DNA from: Streptomyces geranii | Lineage (GTDB): Bacteria > Actinomycetota > Actinomycetes > Streptomycetales > Streptomycetaceae | Reading direction: 5' to 3' | Assembly: GCF_002954775.1 (NCBI RefSeq) | Contig: NZ_PJME01000008.1 | Location: 62,001-126,000, forward strand | DNA: 64,000 nucleotides | Shown: positions 45,919 through 54,947 of the stretch, piece after piece | Position numbering within the stretch: the stretch's first letter is position 1 | Layout of the letters: each line of letters starts with the position of its first letter | Notes under the pieces: generated by a model | Databases searched by the model: none | Seen by the model: only the letters and a program-made list of their open reading frames with translations | What the model was told of the DNA's origin: nothing | Program-made: the position numbers and the translations under genes

Positions 45919-46797
45919 TCACTTCGCCTCCGCCCAGCGCCGCACGTGCGGCAGATCGTCGTCCAGCCAGAACGCGCTCTCGCGCGGGTCCACGGAGTCC
46001 GTGACGACCAGGATCTCCTCGAACTTCGCGCCCGTGCCCCGGAATCCGAGATGCGGCTCGACCGCCCACAGCCCCGGCTGCGGCGGGTGGTCGGAGAAGC
46101 GGTACGGCGACCACAGGGGCGACCAGCCCTCGCGGTGGCCGCGCAGCGCGTCCCCGGCGAGCCCCTTCAGGGACTGCGTGCCGAACCCGAACAGCCGGGG
46201 CGACCAGGGCCGTTCCCGCACCCGGTCGACCTTGTGGGCGATCACCCCGAAGGGATACGCGCGATGCCGGTTGGCGTAGCCCTGGCGGACCATGAGGCGG
46301 TCCACGTCCTCGTAGATCTCGCGCAGCGGGCGCCGCTCGCGCACCTCGCGCAGGATCAGCTCGCGGTGCGCCTCCAGGTCGGCCATCAGCCGCTCCTGCA
46401 CCGGGTTGGCGCCGAGCGAACCCGAGTAGCCGATGTCCGCCGCGAATCCCTTGTGCACCGGCGCCATGTCCAGGATGAACGGCATCCCGGGCTCCAGCCG
46501 GCGGCCGGTCGGGAAGAACTGCAGCGGGACACGGAAGTTCACGAACGCCGTGCGGTCCCCGAACCAGGCGAACGGCAGATGGAACCAGTCCCGCACGCCT
46601 CGCTCGCGCAGCCACTCCCGCTGCATCCGGGCCGCCTCGCGCTCGGTGATCCCCGGCTCAAGACGCGCCGCGACCGCCTCCGCGCACTCGTACGCCAGCC
46701 GCTGCACCCGCCTGAACCCGGCCAGTTCTCCAGCCAGTTCACCGACCAGCTCCCCGGCCGGTTTCGCGGTGAGCCCGCCCGCCTTCGCCGTCGTCAT
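45919..46797 (-). CDS. M24 metallopeptidase (aminopeptidase P/methionine aminopeptidase fold)
   Basis: 292 residues of the pita-bread fold. The metal ligands are seen as D in FILDMAPVHKG and GFAADIGYSG, then later H and E in AHKVDRV and FEEILVVTD. It hydrolyses a peptide or acts as a creatinase-like enzyme; the substrate is unknown. The ATG at 46797 begins MTTAKAGG; a repetitive LVGELAGELAGF stretch precedes the catalytic domain. The promoter TTGACG-N17-CAGATT is upstream. Confidence 0.83.
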   Translation of the reverse strand: MTTAKAGGLTAKPAGELVGELAGELAGFRRVQRLAYECAEAVAARLEPGITEREAARMQREWLRERGVRDWFHLPFAWFGDRTAFVNFRVPLQFFPTGRRLEPGMPFILDMAPVHKGFAADIGYSGSLGANPVQERLMADLEAHRELILREVRERRPLREIYEDVDRLMVRQGYANRHRAYPFGVIAHKVDRVRERPWSPRLFGFGTQSLKGLAGDALRGHREGWSPLWSPYRFSDHPPQPGLWAVEPHLGFRGTGAKFEEILVVTDSVDPRESAFWLDDDLPHVRRWAEAK

Positions 46798-46843
46798 CGC
46801 CCGCCGCCCACCGTCCCCATCGACCGCGCTACGCACCCGTAAC

Positions 46844-46883
46844 TTGACCTTGCGAATCTGGCACTTGTTAGAGCCCGCGTCAA
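46844..46883. promoter_or_regulatory. Overlapping divergent promoters
   Basis: Minus strand: TTGACG (46878-46883), 17 nt, CAGATT (46855-46860) toward the M24 gene. Plus strand: TTGACC (46844-46849), 17 nt, GTTAGA (46867-46872) toward the ABC operon. The two overlap, so use may be mutually exclusive. A single exact DnaA box TTGTCCACA lies at 46900-46908. Confidence 0.45.
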
Positions 46884-47081
46884 CAGTCGAACGTCTGTCT
46901 GTGGACAACCGGGGCCGACAACCCGATGATCTCTCCGGCGATCTCCCCGGAGATGTGGAAACTCAGGGACCGGTTGTTCGACTTCAGGGGGACCCCTACG
47001 GGCCCGTACGACTGCAGGTGGATGCCGAGACAGCTCTACGGGTTGACGACCGGTGTGGTGTACGCCACTACCGTCGACGAC

Positions 47082-48074
47082 GTGACTGTGATCGCGACCG
47101 AAAGCCTGAGCAAGCGGTTCCCCCGGGTGACCGCGCTCGACCGGCTCTCCATGGACATCGGACCCGGTGTGACCGGACTCGTCGGCGCCAATGGCGCCGG
47201 CAAGTCCACCCTGATCAAGATCCTGCTGGGTCTGTCTCCCGCCACGGAGGGCCGGGCCACCGTGCTCGGCCTCGACGTCGCCACCGAAGGCGGCGCCATC
47301 CGTGAGCGCGTCGGCTACATGCCCGAGCACGACTGCCTGCCGCCCGACGTCTCGGCCACCGAGTTCGTCGTGCACATGGCGCGCATGTCCGGGCTCCCGC
47401 CGGCCGCCGCCCGGGAGCGCACCGCGGACACCCTGCGCCATGTCGGCCTGTACGAGGAGCGCTACCGACCCATCGGCGGCTACTCCACCGGCATGAAACA
47501 GCGCGTGAAGCTCGCGCAGGCCCTCGTCCACGACCCGCAGCTGGTCTTCCTGGACGAGCCGACCAACGGCCTCGACCCGGTCGGCCGCGACGAGATGCTC
47601 GGCCTCATCCGCCGGATCCACACGGACTTCGGCATCTCGGTCCTGGTCACCTCCCACCTCCTCGGCGAGCTGGAGCGGACCTGCGACCACGTGGTGGTCG
47701 TCGACGGCGGCAAGCTCCTGCGCTCCAGCTCCACCACCGACTTCACCCAGAACACGGCCGTCCTCGCCATCGAGGTGACCGACACCGACGACCACCCGGA
47801 CGGCACCCGCGCGGTCCGCGAGGCGCTCCACGCGCGCGGGGTGGACACCCACGACGGCAGCGGACTGCCCGGCGCCGGCCACATCCTGCTCCTCACCGCC
47901 CAGGGCGAGGAGACCTACGACCTCGTCCGCGACACCGTCGCCGACCTCGGCCTCGGCCTGGTGCGCATGGAACAGCGCAGACACCACATCTCCGAGGTCT
48001 TCACCGACAGCGACGGACAGAGCGGTGACATGCCGCAGAACCTGGGCAAGGAGGCGGTCGGCCATGGCGGTTGA
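47082..48074 (+). CDS. ABC transporter ATP-binding protein (first)
   Basis: 330 residues. Walker [10 protein letters not shown], signature [10 protein letters not shown], Walker [13 protein letters not shown]. The C-terminal part is the acidic accessory region found in ABC-2/CcmA-type exporters. I choose the GTG at 47082 ([13 protein letters not shown]), which begins the conserved fold. It has no ribosome site, and TACCGT ends seven bases before it, so the message may be leaderless. The frame is open from 46926 but that part is unlike the family. Next gene overlaps by 11 bases. Confidence 0.88.
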   Translation: MTVIATESLSKRFPRVTALDRLSMDIGPGVTGLVGANGAGKSTLIKILLGLSPATEGRATVLGLDVATEGGAIRERVGYMPEHDCLPPDVSATEFVVHMARMSGLPPAAARERTADTLRHVGLYEERYRPIGGYSTGMKQRVKLAQALVHDPQLVFLDEPTNGLDPVGRDEMLGLIRRIHTDFGISVLVTSHLLGELERTCDHVVVVDGGKLLRSSSTTDFTQNTAVLAIEVTDTDDHPDGTRAVREALHARGVDTHDGSGLPGAGHILLLTAQGEETYDLVRDTVADLGLGLVRMEQRRHHISEVFTDSDGQSGDMPQNLGKEAVGHGG

Positions 48075-48981
48075 GCAGACCCCGGCACAGATCCCGGCAC
48101 CCGCGGGCGCCCAGTCCCGCATCCACAACATCGGCTACCGCTCGTACGACGGCCCCCGCCTCGGCCGCGCCTACGCCCGCCGCTCCCTCTACTCGCAGTC
48201 CCTGCGCGGCGCCTACGGCCTCGGCCGCTCGGTCAAGTCCAAGGTGCTGCCTATGGTGCTCTTCGCCGTGATGTGCGCCCCAGCGGCCATCATGGTGGCG
48301 GTCACGGTCGCCACCACGGCCAAGAAACTGCCCGTCGAGTACACCAACTACGCGATCGTCATGCAGGCGGTCATCGGCCTGTACGTCGCCTCGCAGGCAC
48401 CCCAGGCCGTCTCCCGGGACCTGCGCTTCAAGACCGTACCGCTGTACTTCTCGCGCCCGATCGAGACCGCCGACTACGTCCGCGCCAAGTTCGCGGCACT
48501 CGCCTCGGCCCTGTTCCTCATCACCGCGGTACCGCTGGTCGTGCTCTACGTGGGCGCCCTGCTGGCCAAGCTCGACTTCACCGACCAGACCAAGGGATTC
48601 CTCCAGGGGCTCGTCTCCGTGGCACTGCTCTCGCTGCTCTTCGCCGGTATCGGCCTCGTCATCTCGGCGGTCACCCCGCGCCGCGGCTTCGGCATCGCGG
48701 CCGTCATCGCCGTACTGACCATCTCCTACGGCGCTGTCTCCACCCTCCAGGCCATCGCCGACGCCCAGGGCAGCGGCAGTGCCGTCCCCTGGATCGGCCT
48801 CTTCTCGCCCATCACCCTCATCGACGGGGTGCAGACCGCCTTCCTCGGCGGAACGTCCGCCTACCCCGGAGGGGTAGGCCCCAGCACCGGCGAAGGCGTC
48901 GTCTTCCTCCTCGCCGCCCTGGGAGTCATCGCCGGCTGCTACGGCCTGCTGATGCGCCGCTACCGAAAGGTCGGACTGTGA
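48064..48981 (+). CDS. ABC transporter permease (first)
   Basis: 305 residues, about six hydrophobic segments, of ABC-2 type. Cytoplasmic N-terminus (IHNIGYRSYDGPRLGR is characteristic of these actinobacterial permeases). It is preceded by AAGGAGG and overlaps the first ATPase gene by 11 bases and the second ATPase gene by 4 bases (GTGA). Substrate unknown. Confidence 0.87.
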   Translation: MAVEQTPAQIPAPAGAQSRIHNIGYRSYDGPRLGRAYARRSLYSQSLRGAYGLGRSVKSKVLPMVLFAVMCAPAAIMVAVTVATTAKKLPVEYTNYAIVMQAVIGLYVASQAPQAVSRDLRFKTVPLYFSRPIETADYVRAKFAALASALFLITAVPLVVLYVGALLAKLDFTDQTKGFLQGLVSVALLSLLFAGIGLVISAVTPRRGFGIAAVIAVLTISYGAVSTLQAIADAQGSGSAVPWIGLFSPITLIDGVQTAFLGGTSAYPGGVGPSTGEGVVFLLAALGVIAGCYGLLMRRYRKVGL

Positions 48982-49889
48982 CCACGCTCAACATCGACCA
49001 CGTCTCGCGCTGGTTCGGCAACGTGGTGGCGGTCAACGACATCACCATGACGATCGGCCCCGGCGTCACCGGCCTCCTCGGCCCCAACGGCGCCGGAAAG
49101 TCCACCCTCATCAACATGATGGGCGGCTTCCTGGCCCCCTCCACCGGCACCGTCACCCTCGACGGACAGGCCGTGTGGCGCAACGAGCAGATCTACAAGC
49201 ACATCGGCATCGTCCCCGAGCGCGAGGCGATGTACGACTTCCTCACCGGCCGCGAGTTCGTCGTCGCCAACGCCGAACTGCACGGCCTCGGCGCCAAGGC
49301 GGCCCAAAGGGCGCTCGCCACGGTCGAGATGGAGTACGCGCAGGACCGCAAGATCTCCACGTACTCCAAGGGCATGCGCCAGCGCGTCAAGATGGCCAGC
49401 GCGCTCGTCCACGACCCCTCGCTCCTGCTCCTCGACGAGCCCTTCAACGGCATGGACCCGCGCCAGCGCATGCAGCTCATGGACCTGCTGCGCCGCATGG
49501 GCGCCGAGGGCCGCACGGTCCTGTTCTCCTCGCACATCCTCGAAGAGGTCGAACAACTGGCCGCCCACATCGAGGTCGTCGTCGCCGGACGGCACGCGGC
49601 CAGCGGCGACTTCCGCCGCATCCGCCGTCTGATGACCGACCGCCCGCACCGCTACCTCGTCCGCTCCAGCGACGACCGCGCCCTGGCCGCCGCCCTGATC
49701 GCCGACCCGTCCACCTCCGGCATCGAGGTCGACCTCGCCGAGGGCGCCCTGCGCATCCAGGCCGTCGACTTCGGCCGCTTCACCGCCCTGCTGCCCCGCG
49801 TCGCCCGGGACCACGGCATCCGGCTGCTCACGGTCTCGCCGTCCGACGAGTCCCTCGAATCCGTGTTCTCGTATCTCGTCGCCGCGTAG
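48978..49889 (+). CDS. ABC transporter ATP-binding protein (second)
   Basis: 303 residues, Walker A GPNGAGKST, signature YSKGMRQRVK, Walker B LLLLDEPFNGMD. GTG start at 48978 overlaps the preceding stop in GTGA, indicating translational coupling. It pairs with the permease downstream; the operon thus encodes two ATPase-permease pairs. Confidence 0.9.
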   Translation: MTTLNIDHVSRWFGNVVAVNDITMTIGPGVTGLLGPNGAGKSTLINMMGGFLAPSTGTVTLDGQAVWRNEQIYKHIGIVPEREAMYDFLTGREFVVANAELHGLGAKAAQRALATVEMEYAQDRKISTYSKGMRQRVKMASALVHDPSLLLLDEPFNGMDPRQRMQLMDLLRRMGAEGRTVLFSSHILEEVEQLAAHIEVVVAGRHAASGDFRRIRRLMTDRPHRYLVRSSDDRALAAALIADPSTSGIEVDLAEGALRIQAVDFGRFTALLPRVARDHGIRLLTVSPSDESLESVFSYLVAA

Positions 49890-49900
49890 GAGGCCGACTC

Positions 49901-50620
49901 ATGTACGACCCCACAGTCGCCCGGCTCACCTACCGGGCGTTGCTCGGCCGCCGCCGGGCCCTCATCCTGGGCGCGCTGCCCCTGCTGCTCATCGTGATCG
50001 CCGTCGCCGTACGCGGTCTCGTCGGCGCCGACGACCAGACTGCGGCGGACGTCCTGGGCGGGCTCGCGCTCGCCACCATGGTGCCGATCATCGGCGTCAT
50101 CGCGGGCACCGGCGCGATCGGCCCGGAGATCGACGACGGCTCCGTCATCTATCTGCTCGCCAAGCCGCTCAAGCGGCCGACGATCATCTTCACCAAGCTG
50201 ATCGTCGCGATCGGCGTCACCATGGCGTTCTCGGCGGTGCCGACGTTCATCGCGGGCCTGATCCTCAACGGCAACGGCCAGCAGGTCGCCGTCGCCTACA
50301 CGGTCGCTGCGCTCGTCGCCTCCATCGCCTACGCCGCGCTCTTCCTGCTCCTCGGCACGGTGTCACGGCACGCGGTGGTCTTCGGGCTCGTCTACGCCCT
50401 GGTCTGGGAGGCCCTGTTCGGCTCCCTGGTGGCCGGGGCACGCACCCTGAGCGTCCAGCAGTGGGCCCTGGCCGTAGGCCACAAGGTCACCGACGGCGAC
50501 CTGGTCACCTCGGACGTCAGCCTGCCCACGGCGACGGTCCTGCTGATCGTGGTCACCGTCCTCGCCACCTGGTTCGCGGGCCAGAAGCTGCGCACGCTGA
50601 CACCGACCGGCGACGAGTAG
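49901..50620 (+). CDS. ABC transporter permease (second)
   Basis: 239 residues, about six hydrophobic segments, ABC-2 type. The ATG at 49901 has a ribosome site, TAGGAGG, partly inside the stop region of the ATPase gene. It is last of the four-gene operon. Confidence 0.87.
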   Translation: MYDPTVARLTYRALLGRRRALILGALPLLLIVIAVAVRGLVGADDQTAADVLGGLALATMVPIIGVIAGTGAIGPEIDDGSVIYLLAKPLKRPTIIFTKLIVAIGVTMAFSAVPTFIAGLILNGNGQQVAVAYTVAALVASIAYAALFLLLGTVSRHAVVFGLVYALVWEALFGSLVAGARTLSVQQWALAVGHKVTDGDLVTSDVSLPTATVLLIVVTVLATWFAGQKLRTLTPTGDE

Positions 50621-50729
50621 GACGTACGCCGGAGGCCCGGCCGTTCTTGACAGGGACTTCACGCGTGTCCGGGCACACTGGACAAACGGGGACGCGGGGC
50701 GACGGGGAAGCAGGGCGAGGAGGACGGGG

Positions 50730-50969
50730 ATGGCAGGGAAGACAGCACGCGGTGACGGACTGGCGGGGCCCGGGGACGACTGGGACGAGCTGGTTCTCGA
50801 CGAGGACTTCATACGTTCCGCCGACACCGCCGAACCGTCCGCCCGCGCCCGCATGCTCGCGGCGCGCTGGCGGAAGGAGGCGCCCGAGCCGCAGCCCTGG
50901 CGGTCGGACGAACCCCCGGCGGGCTGGTTCTTCAGCAAGTCGCGGCGCCGCCGCTGGCGCCGGAAATAG
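50730..50969 (+). CDS. Small hypothetical protein
   Basis: 79 residues. Acidic N-terminal half (DDWDELVLDEDFIRSA) and strongly basic C-terminus (SKSRRRRWRRK). A typical AGGAGGACGGGG ribosome site precedes the ATG at 50730. No family recognised; codon use is like the neighbours. Confidence 0.68.
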   Translation: MAGKTARGDGLAGPGDDWDELVLDEDFIRSADTAEPSARARMLAARWRKEAPEPQPWRSDEPPAGWFFSKSRRRRWRRK

Positions 50970-51304
50970 CTCACCAGTTTTATTCGGTGGCGTTCGACTC
51001 GGCGTACGGGCACAGTAGTTCTGTCCAGTACGCCTGATCTGTCCGATGTCGAAGATCCGGTGGCTGGAGACGGGTACTGGGAGCGGAGCCGCGCGACGCC
51101 GATGCACGGCTGTCCGCGCGGCTTCCTTCAGGGCAGCCCGCGGCGGGCTCCGGAGCAGTCACTACCTCCGGCGGGCCGCTCAGCTGGGGGCGCTGCCCGG
51201 GGCGGCCACTTCGAGCGCGCGAGTCACTTCGCGCGGGCCGCCCTCCCAGGCCCCCTCGCAAGCACTCCCGGCCCCCTGACACTCACCTGAGTGTGCAACC
51301 GCAG
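50970..51304. other. Gene-free interval
   Basis: 335 bases between the small hypothetical gene and the HAD gene stop. GC-rich, no recognised gene, tRNA or strong palindrome. Confidence 0.4.
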
Positions 51305-52117
51305 CTACGCGAGCAACCGCTCCAGCACCACCGCGATGCCGTCCTCGTCGTTCGACGACGTCACCTCGTCCGCCACCGCCCGCAGTTCGGCGTGCGCGTT
51401 GGCCATCGCCACCCCGCGCGCCGCCCAGGCGAACATCGGGATGTCGTTCGGCATGTCACCGAATGCGATCGTGTCCGCGGACCGCAGGCCCAGCCGACGG
51501 GCCGCCAGGGACAGCCCCTTCGCCTTGGACAGGCCCAGCGGAAGGAGTTCCACTATGCCCTCGCCCGCCATGGTCACTGTCACGAAGCCGCCCGCGGTCC
51601 GCGCGGCGACCTCGGTCAACCGGTCGGCGGACAGCGTCGGATGCTGGATGTAGATCTTGCTCAGCGGCTCGGCCCACAGCTCCGAGGGGTCCGTCAGCGG
51701 TACGAAGGGCAGTGAGCCCACGCCCGAGTAGCCCGCCCCGACCAGCACCTCGCCGTCCAGGCCCGCCCGGCTCGCCGCCAGGAACAGCGGCCCGGTCTCC
51801 GCCTCGATCTTCGCCAGCGCGAGCGAGGCCAGCTGCCGGTCCAGGGTGATCGACGTCAGCAGCCGGTGCGCCCCGGCGTCGTACACCTGTGCGCCCTGGC
51901 CGCAGACCGCGAGTCCCTCGTAGCCGAGTTCGTCGAGGATGTGCCGGGTCCAGGGCACCGCACGGCCGGTGACGACGATGTGCGCGGCGCCCCGCGCGGT
52001 GGCCGCGGCGAGGGCCTCGCGGGTGCGCGCCGAGACCGAGTCGTCGGAGCGCAGCAGCGTGCCGTCGAGGTCGGTCGCGACGAGCCGGTACGGGAACGAC
52101 CCGGAGCCGTCGGTCAC
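51305..52117 (-). CDS. HAD-superfamily phosphatase, Cof type (second)
   Basis: 270 residues with DLDGTLL, VTGR and [10 protein letters not shown] motifs, a paralogue of the gene at 41033-41902. GTG start at 52117 overlaps the serS stop in GTGA, so it is translated with serS. Substrate unknown. Confidence 0.88.
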   Translation of the reverse strand: MTDGSGSFPYRLVATDLDGTLLRSDDSVSARTREALAAATARGAAHIVVTGRAVPWTRHILDELGYEGLAVCGQGAQVYDAGAHRLLTSITLDRQLASLALAKIEAETGPLFLAASRAGLDGEVLVGAGYSGVGSLPFVPLTDPSELWAEPLSKIYIQHPTLSADRLTEVAARTAGGFVTVTMAGEGIVELLPLGLSKAKGLSLAARRLGLRSADTIAFGDMPNDIPMFAWAARGVAMANAHAELRAVADEVTSSNDEDGIAVVLERLLA

Positions 52118-53403
52118 TTGGCGACCGGCTCCAGCAGCTCCCGCCCGCCCAGATACGGGCGCAGCACCTCGGGCACCCGCACCGAACCGTCGGCCAGCTG
52201 GTGGTTCTCCAGGATGGCCACGATCGTGCGCGGTACGGCGCACAGCGTGCCGTTCAGCGTCGCGAGCGGCTGCACCTTGTTCTTGCCGTCGCTGGTGTCA
52301 CGCATCCGGACCGACAGACGCCGGGCCTGGAAGCCGTCGCAGTTGGAGGCCGAGGTCAGCTCGCGGTACTTGCCCTGGGTCGGGATCCACGCCTCGCAGT
52401 CGAACTTGCGGGACGCCGACGCGCCGAGGTCGCCCGAGGCCACGTCGATGACCTGGTAGGGCAGTTCGAGGCCGTCGAGCCACTGCTTCTCCCAGTCCAG
52501 GAGGCGCTGGTGCTCGTTCTCCGCGTCCGCCGGGTCGACGTACGAGAACATCTCGACCTTGTCGAACTGGTGCACGCGGAAGATGCCTCGCGTGTCCTTG
52601 CCGTAGGTGCCGGCCTCGCGGCGGAAGCACGGCGAGAAGCCGGCGTAGCGCAGCGGCAGCTTGTCGGCGTCGAGGATCTCGTCCATGTGGTAGGCGGCGA
52701 GGGGGACCTCGGAGGTGCCGACCAGGTAGAAGTCGTCCTTCTCCAGGTGGTACACGTTCTCCGCGGCCTGGCCGAGGAAGCCGGTGCCCTCCATCGCGCG
52801 CGGGCGGACCAGCGCCGGGGTCAGCATCGGGACGAAGCCGGCCTCCGTGGCCTGCGCGATCGCCGCGTTGACGAGGGCGAGTTCGAGGAGCGCGCCGACG
52901 CCGGTGAGGTAGTAGAAGCGCGAACCGGACACCTTGGCGCCGCGCTCGACGTCGATGGCGCCCAGCGCCTCGCCCAGCTCCAGGTGGTCCTTGGGCTCGA
53001 AGCCCTCGGCGCCGAAGTCGCGGATCGTGCCGTGCGTCTCCAGGACGACGAAGTCCTCCTCGCCGCCTACGGGGACGTCCGGGTGGACCAGGTTGCCGAG
53101 CTGGAGGAGGAGCTTCTTGGCGTCCTCGTCCGCCTCGTGCTGCTCGGCGTCGGCCGCCTTGACGTCGGTGGCGAGCCGGCCCGTCTTCTTGAGCAGCTCG
53201 GCCTTCTCCTCGGGGGAGGCCTTGGAGATGAGCTTGCCGATGCTCTTCTGCTCGGAACGCAGCTCGTCGAAGCGGACGCCGGACGCCCTGCGCCGCTCGT
53301 CGGCGGACAGGAGAGCGTCGACGAGCGCGACGTCCTCTCCACGGGCACGCTGCGAGGCGCGCACACGGTCGGGGTCCTCACGGAGCAGGCGAAGGTCAAT
53401 CAC
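52114..53403 (-). CDS. serS: Seryl-tRNA synthetase
   Basis: 429 residues, full length. N-terminal coiled-coil tRNA-binding arm (about 30-110) and class II core with motif 2 [14 protein letters not shown] and motif 3 [15 protein letters not shown]. It charges tRNA-Ser. GTG start at 53403 ([10 protein letters not shown]). It is coupled to the following HAD gene. Confidence 0.97.
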   Translation of the reverse strand: MIDLRLLREDPDRVRASQRARGEDVALVDALLSADERRRASGVRFDELRSEQKSIGKLISKASPEEKAELLKKTGRLATDVKAADAEQHEADEDAKKLLLQLGNLVHPDVPVGGEEDFVVLETHGTIRDFGAEGFEPKDHLELGEALGAIDVERGAKVSGSRFYYLTGVGALLELALVNAAIAQATEAGFVPMLTPALVRPRAMEGTGFLGQAAENVYHLEKDDFYLVGTSEVPLAAYHMDEILDADKLPLRYAGFSPCFRREAGTYGKDTRGIFRVHQFDKVEMFSYVDPADAENEHQRLLDWEKQWLDGLELPYQVIDVASGDLGASASRKFDCEAWIPTQGKYRELTSASNCDGFQARRLSVRMRDTSDGKNKVQPLATLNGTLCAVPRTIVAILENHQLADGSVRVPEVLRPYLGGRELLEPVAK

Positions 53404-53963
53404 GGTCCAAGGCTACCGGTGCGAGGTCGGCGCTCACGACTCGGTATTTCCATACACCCCTTCTGCTGCTATTTGCCCGAAATGCCGATCACGTCAAGGG
53501 GAATGGGAGCGGTCCCCCGGAAGGATCTGCGGAGGCCTCGCCGGTTGACTCGAATCCCTTGCGGCGAACGGGACTTGAGGTGCGGCGAGGCGTGGTAATC
53601 CACACCCTCGAAAAGTTATCCACAGGCTGTGCGAAAGATCTGTGGATTACGGCGGTGATCGTTTCGGAAGGTGTCCGGCAGATGACCAATTCCCGAAGCA
53701 AACCACCCTCACGCCCACTTTCGGGTGGAAATGCGTAACCCCGGGGAGTTACGCCAGGGAAACGAGTGGACGAAGGGTGGCATGCCGGGCTGTGGACGAG
53801 TCGACGGTCTGTAGGCCGATTTGTCGACAGACCGGCACTCCGTTGTCGACTTGTCCCCAGGTCGAGAAGCTGGCCTGTGGATAACTTCTGTGGATAACGC
53901 AAATCGGCTGGTAGGACTGGCCCCAGGTAGCTGCCAGGAGCTTCCAGGAGCTGAAGGTCCGGT
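53404..53963. other. serS-pheA interval
   Basis: 560 bases. The serS-proximal third (53404-53590) holds its promoter region; no tRNA or T-box was recognised. The pheA-proximal two-thirds hold the DnaA-box cluster. Confidence 0.5.
53596..53897. other. DnaA-box cluster (large)
   Basis: Three exact TTATCCACA boxes: 53616-53624 (+), 53876-53884 (-) and 53889-53897 (-). One-mismatch boxes: TAATCCACA at 53596-53604 and its reverse at 53641-53649, TCGTCCACA (reverse) at 53791-53799, TTGTCGACA at 53821-53829, and TTGTCCCCA at 53851-53859. Eight boxes in about 300 bases, both orientations, makes this a likely DnaA-binding locus. Its position some tens of kb from oriC is inferred from gene order. Confidence 0.78.
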
Positions 53964-54896
53964 TTAGAAGCGGCCGTCCTGGCAGCGGGCCACCCAGTCG
54001 GCGGCCGTCACGAACTCGTCGTCGGACGTCCCCGGCAGCGGAGCGCGCACGTCCTCGACGCCGATGTCCGCACGCGGGTACGAACCCAGGTACCGCACCT
54101 TGAGACAGATCCGCCGGAGCCCCATGAGCGCCTCGGCGACCTTCCGGTCGGAAATGTGTCCCTCGGCGTCGATCGCGAAGCAGTAGTTGCCGATGCCCTG
54201 CCCGGTCGGCCGGGACTGCAGCAGCATCAGGTTGACGCCGCGTACGGCGAACTCGCCCAGCAGGTCGCGCAGTCCACCGGGGTGGTCGTCGCGCTGCCAG
54301 ATGACGACGGACGTCTTGTCGGCGCCGGTCGGCGCGGCGGGCCGGGCGGGCCTGCCGACCAGGACGAACCGGGTCTGCGCGTTCTCCGCGTCGTGGATGC
54401 CGGTCTCCAGCGCCGTGAGGCCGTAGCGGGCGGCGGCGAACTCGCCGGCGAAGGCGGCGTCGTAGCGGCCCTCCTGGACCAGCCGGGCGCCGTCCGCGTT
54501 CGAGGCGGACGACTCCCACACCACGTCCGGGAGGTTGATCTTCATCCAGTTGCGGATCTGCGACTGCGCCGCCGGATGGGCGGTGACCGTCTTGATCTCC
54601 GACAGCTTGGTGCCCGGCCTGACCAGCAGCGCGAAGGTGATCGACAGCAGCACCTCGCGGTAGATCATCAGCGGGGCGCCCGCGACCAGCTCGTCCAGCG
54701 TGGTGGTGATGCCGCCCTCGACGGAGTTCTCGATCGGCACGAACGCCGCCTCGACCTCGCCGCTGCGCACCGCGTCGAGCGTGGCGGGCACGGACACCAT
54801 CGGGATCAACTCCCGGGTGGCCGCCTCGGGAAGCGTGCGCAGGGCAACCTCGGTGAAGGTGCCCTCGGGGCCGAGATACGCGTAGCTGGCTGGCAT
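53964..54896 (-). CDS. pheA: Prephenate dehydratase
   Basis: 310 residues. Catalytic domain (about 1-185) with the TRF motif in NAQTRFVLVG and the conserved opening YLGPEGTFTEVAL. The C-terminal ACT domain (about 200-290) binds phenylalanine for feedback control; the usual ESRP reads QSRP. It forms phenylpyruvate from prephenate. It lies 51 bases past dtpA in the same direction. Confidence 0.95.
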   Translation of the reverse strand: MPASYAYLGPEGTFTEVALRTLPEAATRELIPMVSVPATLDAVRSGEVEAAFVPIENSVEGGITTTLDELVAGAPLMIYREVLLSITFALLVRPGTKLSEIKTVTAHPAAQSQIRNWMKINLPDVVWESSASNADGARLVQEGRYDAAFAGEFAAARYGLTALETGIHDAENAQTRFVLVGRPARPAAPTGADKTSVVIWQRDDHPGGLRDLLGEFAVRGVNLMLLQSRPTGQGIGNYCFAIDAEGHISDRKVAEALMGLRRICLKVRYLGSYPRADIGVEDVRAPLPGTSDDEFVTAADWVARCQDGRF

Positions 54897-54947
54897 GCCC
54901 TCACCCTAATGGCCCCCGCAGAGCCCCGGCGCACGCTTCCTTCCCCG

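Noticed and set aside
50970-51304. Small frames of about 75 residues in the interval
   Set aside because: No ribosome sites or conserved features.
53500-53600. tRNA-like stretch GGTTGACTCGAATCC
   Set aside because: Lacks matching acceptor, D and anticodon arms; not a tRNA.
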